Origin: Fonticula alba
Lineage: Eukaryota > Opisthokonta > Rotosphaerida > Fonticulaceae
Direction of reading: 5' to 3'
DNA: 42,166 nt
Assembly (NCBI RefSeq): GCF_000388065.1
Contig: NW_009242973.1
Location: 2,428,118 to 2,470,283, forward strand
Part shown: in pieces, positions 1 to 10,921 of the stretch
How the letters are laid out: every line of letters begins with the position of its first letter
Position numbering within the stretch: the stretch's first letter is position 1
Translations under genes and position numbers: made by a program
The notes under the pieces: generated by a model
The model's database searches: none
What the model saw: only the letters and a program-made list of their open reading frames with translations
Told to the model about the DNA's origin: nothing

Positions 1-390
1 GTTCCCAGTCCCGCCCCCCCCCCTCTCTCTCTCTGTCCCTTCCCCCTTTGCTTCCTTCGGGGCCGCATATTTACATATATATGTGCACATGCGTGTGTCG
101 CGACTGTATGTTGCCCAAAAAATGTCATGCAATTGAATGCAGCGTGACAGACGTGCTGGAGCATGCACGCTCCAAGTGGGGGAACGCATGCACGCGCGGG
201 GTTGGGAGGGAGGAGGGTATCTATTTGGTGCACAATAGGGTGCGAGGCACAAGGGGAGAAAGGAGGAGGAGGGTGTCTGTTGGGCGGCATTCGCGGGTAA
301 GGGAGGGGGGGGGGGAGGGAAGAGAGGAAAGGGGCACGAGTGGGACCGCAAGGGAAGTGCCGAGGGCACAGCGCGGCCGACACGCGCCGC
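1..390. other. Downstream flank of the AP-3 mu gene, no gene seen
   Basis: This stretch lies 3' of the AP-3 mu stop codon. It begins with a C-run followed by a short CT repeat and has a lower-GC patch around 60-150. A G-run sits near 305-315. Open frames here are short and have no recognisable protein content. It probably holds the 3' UTR of AP-3 mu and spacer DNA. Confidence 0.5.
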
Positions 391-2900
391 CTAGCAGCGG
401 ACCTGGAAGTTGCCGGACTTGGTGATGTACAGCTGCCCCTTGTACGGCTTGTACTGGACCGCATGCACGTCCAGGCGATCGCCCTTGAGGCCACTGGCGG
501 CAAAGCGATTGATGGTGAAGTCCACGGAGATGACCGGACGGGGGAGCTCCACATCGCGAGCGCTGGATGGGTGCCACGCAAAAAAAGGGGACAGGGGAGG
601 GCGGATGCTGTTAAAAAAAATGGAAAACAGGAAGGTGACAGGATGGGGCAGATGCGGTGGCATTGTTGGCGGGCCATCCGCCAGGAAGAGGCCCACACAC
701 GCACCCAGCATCCAGTCGCAGGGGGACCTGGCAAGTGATGGCACGATTGGTGGGCACGCGGCCGATGTTCCACAGCAGCACCCGAGTCGACGGGTCGAAG
801 CGGATGGTCCCGAAGCCCGCGGAAATGTTGGTGCCCGCGGAAACCTTCTCCGGCAGGGGCACCCGGATGAGGACATCCTCCGGCTGGACATCGGCCCGAT
901 TGCGCGGAACCATGACGCTGATGTTCAATTGGCCTGTGTTCATGCATGTATGTCAGTCGGGGCTGGGCTGTTGGTTTGTTTGGGACTTCTTTCTTTTTCT
1001 TGCCCTTGAACACAAGAGAGTAGGCACGCGCGCGGGGAGGAAGGGATGCATGTCGGCGAGGGGGGGGGGGGGGGGGGGGGGGACAAAAGGGACCATCGCT
1101 CTTGGAATAGGTGCACTGGCCGCGCACGTTGATCGGCAGCATGTACGAGGAGTCCGACGGGACACGGTACGACAGCAGGTCAAAGGCGCCGTCCGGGGGA
1201 ACGAAGGAAATGACACGCTCACGCTCGTAGCGGGCAATCCTGCGGGTCATCCGGAACAAGGAGACAGTGAAAGCGAGCAGGGCCAAAGGGGTGAGTGGCG
1301 ATTGGTTGGCTGGATGGCGGCCATGCGACGCCGGCGCAAGTTGAAGCGCACCGAACACAGGGGTGAAGGCTCACGTCCTCCAGGATGTTGGGGTTGGTGA
1401 AGCGCAGCGTCAAGTCCGGCATGCCTATTTGAGGAGGGGCGTTAGTTTGGTGGGGCTTCGGGCAATTGATGCCCGATGGGCCAGCCCATGCACATTCGAG
1501 TCGGGGAGTCGCGCACCAGACAGACGGCTGAGGGCCTTGATGACACCGACAATGTCGCAGGAAACAATGGCCCCATTCCTTTTGCGAGTGTCGGATGGGT
1601 ATGGAAAAGGGAAGAGGGGGAGGGACACACACACAGAGAGAGAGAGGGAAAGGGAGTCAGCACGGGGGGACAGGCAGCTGGCAGAAGGGCGAGGGAAAGC
1701 GCACGGGTCCACGATGGCATCGATCGTTTCGATGATGTCGAAGAAAATCTCGTTATTAGCATGACGGATGCCCTGCTTGCGCCAGGGGACCGCCGAGATG
1801 TTCTGTGTGGGAACCTTGCTGTGGGAGTGATTGAAGAAGGCATGGGGTCAGCCGCGTGGTCGAGCAACGGACAGGGAGAAGGGGCGAGGCGAAGGAGGGG
1901 AGGGAAAGAGGGAATGAACATAGGGCAAGAGGGACACATACCTGGAGGGACCAGCAACCGAGCGGACAACCTTGTTGAGAACGGACGGGGGGTTGACAGT
2001 CTCCTTGAGCAGGGACGGCTCGGTGGTCAGGGGCAGACCATTATCCATGACCTCCTCGAGGATCTGGTGGGCCGCATGGTTTGGAGGCAGACGTTAGACG
2101 TGATGGGCTTTTTTTTTTTGCTGCGCGAGGGAGAGCGCGGGAGAGAAGGAGAGAGGGGGAGAGCGAGGGCAAGAGAGAGAGAGAGAGAGATGGAGAGAGG
2201 GGGGGGGGGGAAGGAAAACACCCAGGATGATCAGGCAGACCGGGGGAGGGGGAAGAGGAGACGCGAACCTCATGGACGACGATGAAGTTCTCCCGGAGAA
2301 CCTTCTCATCAATGCGCACACCCTCGAAGTAATCCTTGAAAATGTCCACCACACGGTGGAGGAACTCGGTGACAAACAATGGAGCCACTATGGCATGGGA
2401 AGGTTAGAACATTGTGTCAGACGTTGAATTACACCCCCCCCCCCCCCTCGCCCCTCTGCGGCCTGCATGGGGGGGGGGGGGAGGGAGAGAGAGAGAGAGA
2501 GATGGCGAAGAGGAGAAGCAGGGCAAGCAAACACATGCGCCGGGAGGAGGAGAGCGCACCCTCCTCCAAGACGATGGCCATGTAGATGAGGCCGTCGCGC
2601 TGGACGTGAATGAGGTAGCCCTCACTGGAGGGAAGGCCACAGGAGGCCGCCGAGAGGAGGGTCACCGGCGGCAGCTCGGAAATATCCGACAGAGACTGCA
2701 CCTGCTCCAGGAAGAAGGAGATGATCGGTCCGCGCTGGAGGGTTTTCCGGTAGTGCTTCTCAGCGAGGAATACCCTGCGTACGAGGGGTCAGTCGAGGGT
2801 CAGCATCGCGCCAAAGCCCGAGAGGCAGTGGGAGGGCCACGGGAAGGGGGAAGGAGGACACATACCCGCTCGGGGTGACAATGAAGAGACTATTGATCAT
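391..2900 (-). CDS. AP3M1: AP-3 complex subunit mu (clathrin-adaptor medium chain)
   Basis: Medium subunit of the AP-3 adaptor, which sorts transmembrane cargo from endosomes or the Golgi to lysosome-related organelles and vacuoles. Ten exons: 2900-2866, 2774-2560, 2387-2269, 2063-1942, 1818-1705, 1578-1517, 1424-1352, 1239-1094, 933-705 and 562-391. They join in frame to 428 residues, against about 418 in animals. The longin-like N-terminus begins MINSLFIVTPSG and continues through APLFVTEFLHRV and LEEVMDNGLPL. The mu-homology domain starts near VPWRKQGIRHANNE, passes through LSGMPDLTLRFTNP and ERVISFVPPDG, and ends KPYKGQLYITKSGNFQVRC. That ending is the AP-3 type and differs from AP-1 or AP-2 mu. 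The donor of the eighth intron (GTCCCT at 1093) is weak, so that junction is the least certain. Family assignment rests on remembered AP-3 sequences. Confidence 0.95.
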
Positions 2901-3811
2901 GGCACAGAGGCTCTCGGTTGGGGGGGGGGGGGGGGGGGAGGGAAGGGAGGCGGGCGGACGGGCGGGAGAGTAGGGACTGCCCGAAGTTCGAGAGGGGGGT
3001 GGGAAAAACAGGCAAGAGGGGGAGCGAGAGAGGGGAGGAGAACAGGTGGTTGGGGAGGGGGGGAGGAGGGCAGGAAATTGCTCGAGGAGGGGGCTACTTT
3101 TACCCTTCAGAGCAAGGGGACGGCGGCTTCGGACTGGCGGCGGATAAAGCCCCTCCCCGAGATCGCCCGGCGTCCTGGGGATTTCCCCCAGGATAGACGA
3201 GCGGACCAAGGCGATTTTGACCAGCGACGTGGGGGGGGGGGGGGGGGGGGGGGGGTGGATCTCTCCCTCCAAGGAAGGGGCAACTCGCCTGCTCGGCACT
3301 TCGGACGGGGGAGAGGTCCCTGGTGCCGTCTTCGCCGGGCGGGCGGCCGCCGCGGAAGGCCCGCTGGCAGTTGGCCGGCTCGGGTCGCCGGGGGGACCCT
3401 GTATCACTCCCCCACGCCCCCGGCCTCCCCCGGCCATAAAATAACAACGCCACACCGAAAGGTACAGACACAAGAGCCACAAGGCATTCTCCCCTTCGGC
3501 CGGCCTGACCAAGGACCGGACCCCGGTGGCGACCGCCTCTGGCCGCGGAAAATGGGCGAGGGAGATCGCAATCCCGCCACCCCTGCTGCTCCCGGTGTTT
3601 GCGGGCGCGGCCTGCGTCCAAGCAGGCGTCTGTATCATCGCAGCAAGGAAGCCGAGGGACGGGGGGGGGGGGGGGGGGGGGCGCGCGCAGAAGAGGAGCC
3701 CCAACCGCACGCGAAAAACGCCGGCTGGAAGGGAAACAAAGGGGAAACAAATGGGCGTGTTCTATTTGGGTCATGTGTGTCGTCGAGGTCACGTGCGTAT
3801 GCGTGTTTGTC
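2901..3811. other. Spacer between AP-3 mu and VPS50, likely AP-3 mu promoter
   Basis: Both flanking genes lie on the minus strand, so this should hold the AP-3 mu promoter and the VPS50 3' UTR. G-runs occur at about 2921-2938, 3231-3255 (25 G) and 3661-3680. An AT-rich patch near 3435-3450 reads TTATTTTATGG on the minus strand and could be a TATA-like element, about 540 bases upstream of the AP-3 mu ATG; this is weak evidence. No conserved protein was seen in the open frames. Confidence 0.4.
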
Positions 3812-4795
3812 CTACCGCCCCCCGCCGGGGGCGCTGCTCCCGGACGCGCTGTTGGACGGGCCCTTCTTCCAGTTCAGCAGCGAAGAGGACATGCTGGAGG
3901 AGGAGGAGCTGGAGAATCCGGAGAAAGTGCTCGAGGGGGCCTGGATCTTGTGAACCTCCTCGAGTACCTGGTTGACGCGGTGCCGGGCCTGGCGCGATAG
4001 TTGCCGGCCCAAGCCGCTGGCCATCAGGCCGGCCAGCTGCTTCGGAGTGTAAACCTGTACAGGTGCATCGCCGCGACATGCGCAAAAAAATAAATAATAA
4101 CACAGGCCAACATTGTAAGCGACAGGCAACAAGCGGCAACAGGAAGGCGCGAAGGAGAGGGACGCAAGGAAAGATGGCACACGCACACGACACTCGCGGA
4201 ACCATCTCTCGGCATCGTCATCCGAGAGATAGAACGCCTTGATGAAGTCCTCGACGTAACGAATGTTGGTCATTCTGGGAGGGAAGGGATGGGGGGGGGG
4301 GGGGAGGTAAATGCAAGTGCCAAGCGAGTGAGTAACCGGGCGAAAGGAAGGGGGGCCACAATCCAAGCAGGATGGAGTCCGAAGCGCGGACAAGCAGGGA
4401 GGGCGTACCGTAGGCCGGTGATCTGCTCCAACGATGTGGCCAAAGTACGGGCATCCAGCTGCATGAGCGCGCGGCCCTGGTTGTTGCAGCGCTTAACACG
4501 TGAATATGCCTCAACCAGGGCCTCGCCGATGACCTGCAGCAAACGGCTGAGGACCAGCTCCACGAGCGGTGACCGGGGAAGTGCCGCCAGCGTGAAGCGC
4601 TTGTCCCCGGCGACTGCCGCCTCGGCCAGTGCCCCGCTCACACCGAACAGGTACCGGAGGGAAGAGGCGTCGGTTGTGAGCCGGCCAATTAGAGCGCTGA
4701 CGTCGTTGGCGACCGCCGACACGTAGGGACTCGAGTCGAAGCCAACCTCGCGCAGCTCCCAGGGGGTGGCCACGATTTGGTTGATGATCGGGGTG

Positions 4796-4842
<47 letters not shown>

Positions 4843-5292
4843 CATCGGGATGCCCCCGAAAGGCAGGGACGATGTGTGGGCAGGGAGAAAGGGCATATTC
4901 ATGCAGGGGGCTGGAGAAGGCACGAATGGCACGAATGGCACGTACCGGCAGGAGGCGCATGGCAAAACAGCGGAACATAAATAGACGCAGCTCCGGCAGG
5001 GCCTCAACCACGCGGTCGAAGAACCCATCCACCAGGGGAGCGCCTCTCCCATCGGAAAGAAGTTTCTGTGGCAGAGAATTAGAGGACAGGGTGGGGGGGG
5101 AGGGAGGCGGACGGTGGACAAGCGGGCATGCGAGCGACAGAAACAAGGGGGACGCACGTCAAGGTGCGACCGAGTGGCAATGAGCACGGTGTACAGGAAC
5201 ATGAGGGATTCCGAGCCGACAATCCGGAAAGGCAAGCCTGGCAAGAACGCGGGCAACATGCGGTGAGATGAAGGGCGAAGAGATGGGGGGGA

Positions 5293-5330
<38 letters not shown>

Positions 5331-8282
5331 CCATGATGGGTGGAAACTTACCATAGAGGTTGGACATGGTCCGCATGGGAACCAGGCTGGAGACCGCCGG
5401 GACCAGGTACTTCCGGTCGAGGATCAGGCCGAGCTCGTGTGCCGAGTCGTTGTGCTGCGGCTTGCGCGCATGCCCGGAGGCTGGCACCGCGGGCAGGGGG
5501 GGCGGCGCTGGCGGGGCCATGCCCGGGGTGACAGGAGGGGCCCCGGACTCCGGCGCCTCGCCATTGACCGGCGTGGTGGGCGAAGCCACCGACCCGGCCG
5601 CCTCGGTGATCGGGAGGTCGGTGCCTGAGGGGGTGCGTGACACGGCGGAGCCGGAATTCCCCGGGGCCCCGCCAGGCGTCAGAGTTGGTGACCCGGCCAC
5701 CGACGAAGTCGCCGACGAGGAAGCCGACGACACACCAGCCGACGAAGAGACCATGGCTGCTTGCGAATTCCCGGTGCCCGAGGCCGGGACCGGGGTTTGG
5801 CTGCCAGAGCCAACCGAGAACCGGGATGCCGTACTCCGGGCCAGAGACACCAGATTGCCGGCAGACCGATTGGGAGTCATACTGCCAGCCGGCGACCCGG
5901 GAACCGAGGAGGAACTGGAGCTGGAGGACACGGCGGCCGACGACGCCTGCGTGCCGGGGTTATTGTCGGAGAAGGAGAAGGTGAAGGTGGCGGTGGCCGG
6001 TAGAGTCATGCCCAAGACCGACACCGTGGCCGGGGTGTGACTGGCGGTATCCTGGTCGAACTTCCGCTGCAGCTGCGAGATGATGGTGCGCAAATTGGAG
6101 GGGAGGTCTGTTGACGGCCATGCAGAAGAGGAGCCGGGGCAGGATGGGGCAGGATGGGGTCAGTGAAAGTCTGCAGAAGCTTAAGCGGCCCATGGAGTGG
6201 GGAGGAAGAGACAAAGAGAGAGAGAGAGAGAGAGAGGAGGGGGGAGGGAGGGGAAAAGGGAAAGGGATGCTTTCGACATACCGGCCAAGATCTCGCTCTG
6301 CGATAGCCCGCAGTCCGAGGTAAAGAACTGGAAGACCGAGTAGATGTAATACTCCACCAGCTGAACAAGGCCGATGAAAACATGCTGCGAGATGGGGGAC
6401 AGAATCTCCGCCAGAGCGATGTACCGACCAACCAGACGAGCCAGGTTGATGGTGGTCGTGGCCAGCATCGGGCCGACGGCTGGGCTGACATCCGGCATGA
6501 GCCCCTCCGGTGAGGCATCCGCCTGGCGTTGGGCCACGCGCTTTGCTGGGGTGACCGGCGGGCTATCCGGGGGGCCGTCCTCATCCTCGCTCTCGGAGCT
6601 GGACAGGGTGAAAACGCCGCTGGCATCGACGCTCTTGGGAGAGAGGACCTCCGTGTCAGAGTCCGCGCGATCAGACTCATCGCCATCGGCGAACTATGTC
6701 CAGAGTACAGGGGGGAGGGGGGGGGGAGCGAGTGAAGGGTTAGGAGGGGGTACAAGGCAGCCAGGAAAGTGAAAAGGGGCAGGGGGGGGGGGGGGGGACG
6801 CACAATTGTCCGCTGCTTGGAAAGCGGGGCCTCCTTGGACACCGTCTTCTTGGAGGTGAGAACATGGTCTACGGACTTGGAGAACGAGAAGGACCCCTCG
6901 CGGAAGGCCGAGAAGGCATCCAGGAAGAGTTGCCCATGGCCAATGCTCTCGCGGCCGAGAACATTGGAGGCATTCCCCTTGGAGGAGGTGGCCATCGACA
7001 CGTTGGCTGAGAAATCGAACTCCTTCATGTCTGCGAGGCACGGAGGTCAGAGGGGGAAGGGGGGGGGGGGGCTGCTGCCTCGACAAGATCATCGTCGAAA
7101 AGGAGGCGAACATACCACGGATGGAGAAGGAGGCCCGCACAGGGCAAGGGAACCATGCCTCATTCTCGAGCATAGCCTTGAGATCCTGTGGGAAGCCATG
7201 GTAGAACACGGAAGGAAAGAAGTGAGGCGGGAGAGAGAGAGAGAGAGACGAAAAGATAGGATGAGGGTATAAGTCCGTCAGGAATCTGGAGGAGGCAAAC
7301 GGCACCATGAGGATGGGCGGGGACAATATTGAAGGCAGCAGAGAGAGGGAGAGGGAGAGGAAAAGGGAGAGGGAGAAACGAACCTCCATGCGCGACTGGT
7401 GGGAGCTGGCGAAGTAGGATGTACTCAGCCGGTAGACGAAGGACCGCAGCAGATCCGACTGAGTGGCGGCAAAGCTGTTGCCCAGGTTGACAAACTGAGC
7501 AGTGGGCATTCGGGTTAGCATGTCAATCGAGAGGGGAAAAGTGACAGACCGACGAGGGGGGAGAAAAAAAGCCAGAGAAGAGGGAGAAAGGGGGGGGGGG
7601 GAGGGGGGGGAGGAAGCCCGAACGGACCTTGTTCAGGCCGTTGAGAATATCCAGGAAATTCTCCAAGCGCGTGGAGTGAGTGAATTTGCGCGACTCGCAG
7701 CACTGAATAATTTTGCGCTGCATCTCGTCCCACAGGACCCGACGGAGCTGGCTCAGCTGGAACTCCACAGACGCAAAGAGATCCACCAAGTCCCTGTGGC
7801 GAAGAGGGACACACAATGTAAGCGGGGGAAAGTGAGTCGCAGTGGTCGCCTGTGGCGTTGACATGGCAAGTGACAAAAGGGGTGGCGACGAAGAGGGGGG
7901 AAGGCAGGGGGAAGAAGAAACGGACGGCTCAGTCTGGCGGTTGTTCGAGTGCCAAGTGATGATCGAGTGGAGCTGGATCATGATGTTGAACAGGCCATCC
8001 ATGACAGCAGTGAGGCAATTGAGGAAGTCCGTGTCATCCTTCAGCATGGCACACAGGTCGGTGAAGGTGGTGCTACGGTTCGGGGGAAGGAGGGGGGCGG
8101 CGGCGGAAGAGGAGAAAGACAGAGGGGGACAGGAGCAGAAGCAGGAGGTTGAATAGACTGTCAGAGAGGGGATTGTGATGTGCTCCTCGAGGGAAGGAAA
8201 AGAAGAGGGAAAGAGCACCTGCTGAGAGCAGGGCAGGCCAGGGCAGATCAGAGCAGAGCAGAGCAGAGAGAGAGAGAGGGGG

Positions 8283-8322
<40 letters not shown>

Positions 8323-9773
8323 CGAACCACTGGAGCCGGGCCACATTGGCAGCCGGGTTCTTCTGGATGGCCACACGAGTGGCATGCTCACGAGCGATCT
8401 CCGACGAAATGTGCCCCACTTGGTAGGCAAGGTGGCTCTCAAAGTTGCTGGCGATTTGGTCCGACTTGCCGACCAAGTGGTAGCTCACCACCACGCTCTG
8501 GTACACCTCCTCCGAGAAGTCCTGGATCACCTCGACCAGGGCCGCACGTAGGCGCTCCTCGATGACGTCCAGCTGGTCATTCAGGCGGATGGCAAAATGC
8601 TCCACACAGTTGAGCGGATAATGCTCCTCGCTGGATGCCGTCGAAACGGGCAGGCTATGCTGAGAGCTCGGCGTGCCGAGCTGGCTACCGGTCATGGCAG
8701 ACAGGGCCCCGCCCGTGGGCGGGCCTTCATCCAGCCCAGGCGACATCAGGTTGTACTGGGACACCAGGTCCGCCTGGATGGCATGGACCATGCGAATGGC
8801 CACCGGGAAGTTCTTTGTCTCGATGTAGATGTCCACCTGCTTGGCATTGCTGAAGAGCCGCTTGATGGCCGTGATCTCGTCGATCAGGCGCTTGAGATTG
8901 GTGCAGCGCAAATCCTTGGACACGATCTGGAAACTGCCCGTGGTCAGGTGGCTCTTGGCCGTGCGGAGTCGACGCCGGGCCGATTCCAGCAGCAACTCCG
9001 TCTCGTGAAGCTCGGTGCTGAACTTGTGCACCTTGTCCATGCCCTCGACTGGTGTGGGTGGAGGGGAGGGGGGGGGGGGCGAGGGTGAGAGGGAGACAGT
9101 TTAGGAACGAAGAAAAGGGGAGATCAGGAAGAGGGGCCAGGGAGGAATGGCCAGACAGGGCGGAGGTGGGGAACAGGAGGGGGGGGGGGCGGGCGAAAGG
9201 GCGATCGCAGCACGAACCAAAGGACTCGTAGTTGTTCATAATCACATCCGACAAGCGGGAATTCATGATGTCCAACGAACGCTCATAATTGTTGACGATC
9301 TTTTCGATGGCCACATCATCGGCGCGAGTGGGCAGGGACTGGAAGGACCAAAGGAGTGTCATAAGGGGGGGGGGGCACTTTTGTGAGTGACGAAGGCGAG
9401 ACCCAGACCGAGGGGGGAACATTCGAACACGCACCTCCAAGGCCAGGAGGGTGGGATCGAGGCCGGTCTTGAAGAAGTCCTGCGGCAGCTCGGCCAAAAG
9501 CTGCTCGTCGTCGATTTCGCTCTGAGTGGGCTTGAAGCTCTCCTGTATGATGTGAGGCGGAGCGAGGCGAACGCCCGAGGGGGGAGGTCAGACGGAGGCC
9601 AGGTCAGAGGGCAATCCATGCTTGCTCGTGACAAGGGCGGACAGGGCACATACCCGGGTCAAGCGTAGGCTATCCGGGGTATCGGATTGCCACTGCTTGG
9701 ACGTGGCTTCCTGCGCGCTCGACGCGCTGGAAGAGCCGAGGATGCCGCGAACGGCGTCCCCAAGAATGTTCAT
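3812..9773 (-). CDS. VPS50: VPS50/syndetin, EARP tethering-complex subunit
   Basis: Syndetin replaces VPS54 in the endosome-associated recycling protein (EARP) complex with VPS51, VPS52 and VPS53, tethering vesicles at recycling endosomes. Sixteen exons start at 9773, 9542, 9338, 9048, 8072, 7793, 7494, 7185, 7030, 6693, 6107, 5237, 5065, 4797, 4274 and 4054. All junctions keep phase and give 1,292 residues, against about 964 in human. Conserved stretches: an N-terminal coiled-coil region with HKFSTELHETELLLESARRR, then KAMLENEAWFPCPVRASFSI, TTTINLARLVGRYIALAEIL, KRCNNQGRALMQLD and YVEDFIKAFYLSDDDAERWF near the C-terminus. The extra length is mostly a Ser/Thr/Pro/Gly-rich insert in exon 11 (about 5430-6030). 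The start ATG (MNILGDAVRGILG) is the first in a good context and matches the exon 1 reading frame. The C-terminal tail is Ser-rich. Confidence 0.93.
4799..4840. repeat. (TG)21 microsatellite at a VPS50 splice acceptor
   Basis: On the VPS50 coding strand this is an uninterrupted (CA)21 tract ending in CAG, directly followed by exon 14 (GTC ACC CCG). The last repeat therefore supplies the splice acceptor of the 148-base intron 13. Confidence 0.9.
5302..5327. repeat. GA/CT repeat in a VPS50 intron
   Basis: A short uninterrupted GA repeat (CT on the coding strand) in VPS50 intron 11, between exons 11 and 12. Similar intronic GA tracts occur at about 2177-2190, 6213-6236 and 7228-7247. Confidence 0.8.
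8266..8318. repeat. Interrupted GA/CT repeat in VPS50 intron 4
   Basis: A GA tract broken by a G-run, lying immediately 3' of the exon 4 donor in transcription order. On the coding strand it is C/CT-rich. It is preceded on the plus strand by degenerate GCAGA-type repeats at about 8221-8265. Confidence 0.85.
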
Positions 9774-10921
9774 GGTCTCACCCGCAGGAGGGAGGAGGCA
9801 CGGTGAATCGGGTCCCCGGGCACGGCGCGAGGTCGGGCGAGGGGCAAGAAAGAGCAAGGGGGGGGGGGGGGGGGGAAGGGGGGGAACGGGAAAGAAGGGA
9901 GGGGAAGGGCGAGGGAGGGGGAGGGGCCATTGTCCGAGGTGCCTGTCGAGACCCCTGTGTGGCCGTCTGCCGGCACATGAAAGGCATGGGTGAAGCCCAC
10001 CTGCCAGGATGGTGCCCCAGCGGCATCGACACCAAATGGGGGGGGGGCGGGGACTATGCGGCAGGAATTAGACCGCGGACCCTGGAGTGTTTCCTGCCTC
10101 ACCCCGCTGTGTGGGGAGGGGCGCAGGGGGCGGGGGGCGAGCGGGAGCCGGACGGCGGCCCCGGGGGACCGGACCAACAAGGGCAGCCAACTGACCCTAA
10201 TCATGGGCCATTCCCTCGTCTGTGTTGGGGCCCAGCAAAAGGGCGCCCTGGCCGCGGGAGACCGACACTCGCGCGGACGCCAGCCTCAAATTCCGCCATA
10301 ACCAAGGCCCGCCGGGGGAGCAAGTGGAGGGGGACTCTGGGACCCGGACGGGACAGGCCTGGCCCGCCCTAGTTCCACCCCCCCCCCCCCCCCCGCCCCG
10401 CCCCGCCCCCAGGAGCGAGGTCAAGGGACACGCGCGCGGAGCGGAAATGATTGCGATCAGCCAACCGCCAGCCGCCCGGCGCGGGAGCATCTCACACACA
10501 TTCGCTGGGAGGTGCTCCCACGCCTACAAACAGGTGCCCGACTTGGCGGCCTGCCCCCTTGCCGGCGCCCGCCCGCCCCCCCGCCCGCCCACCAAGAAGC
10601 CAAGGTTCCCACATACACGCCCCCCCAGACGCGCGCATATCGCCGCCGGGCCGAGGAAAGAAGATCGCAGTGTATTGGCATGTAAGTGCCAACGCAGCGC
10701 CGAGCGGCGCGCCGACTTGAATGAAACAAGGACAAATGGCAACCGAAGCATACGGAGGCGGACAAGGACTGGAGAGAGAGAGAGAGAGAGAGAAAGAGGG
10801 GCGGGAACCCGGAGAGGAGAGTCGGGAGAGGGGCGCACAGCAGCGCAACCACGCACAGCAGGGCAATCCCCTGGCCCCACCCGTCTTCCCCCCTGCTCGC
10901 CCTCGGCGGCATGTTTCTCTT
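9774..10921. other. Spacer between VPS50 and PRC1, probable VPS50 promoter
   Basis: Minus-strand genes flank this region. It holds a G-run at about 9859-9874, a C-run at about 10378-10394 and a GA tract near 10771-10792 just 3' of the PRC1 stop. The open frames are short and overlapping, and their low-complexity composition looks non-coding. No RNA gene was recognised. Confidence 0.4.
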
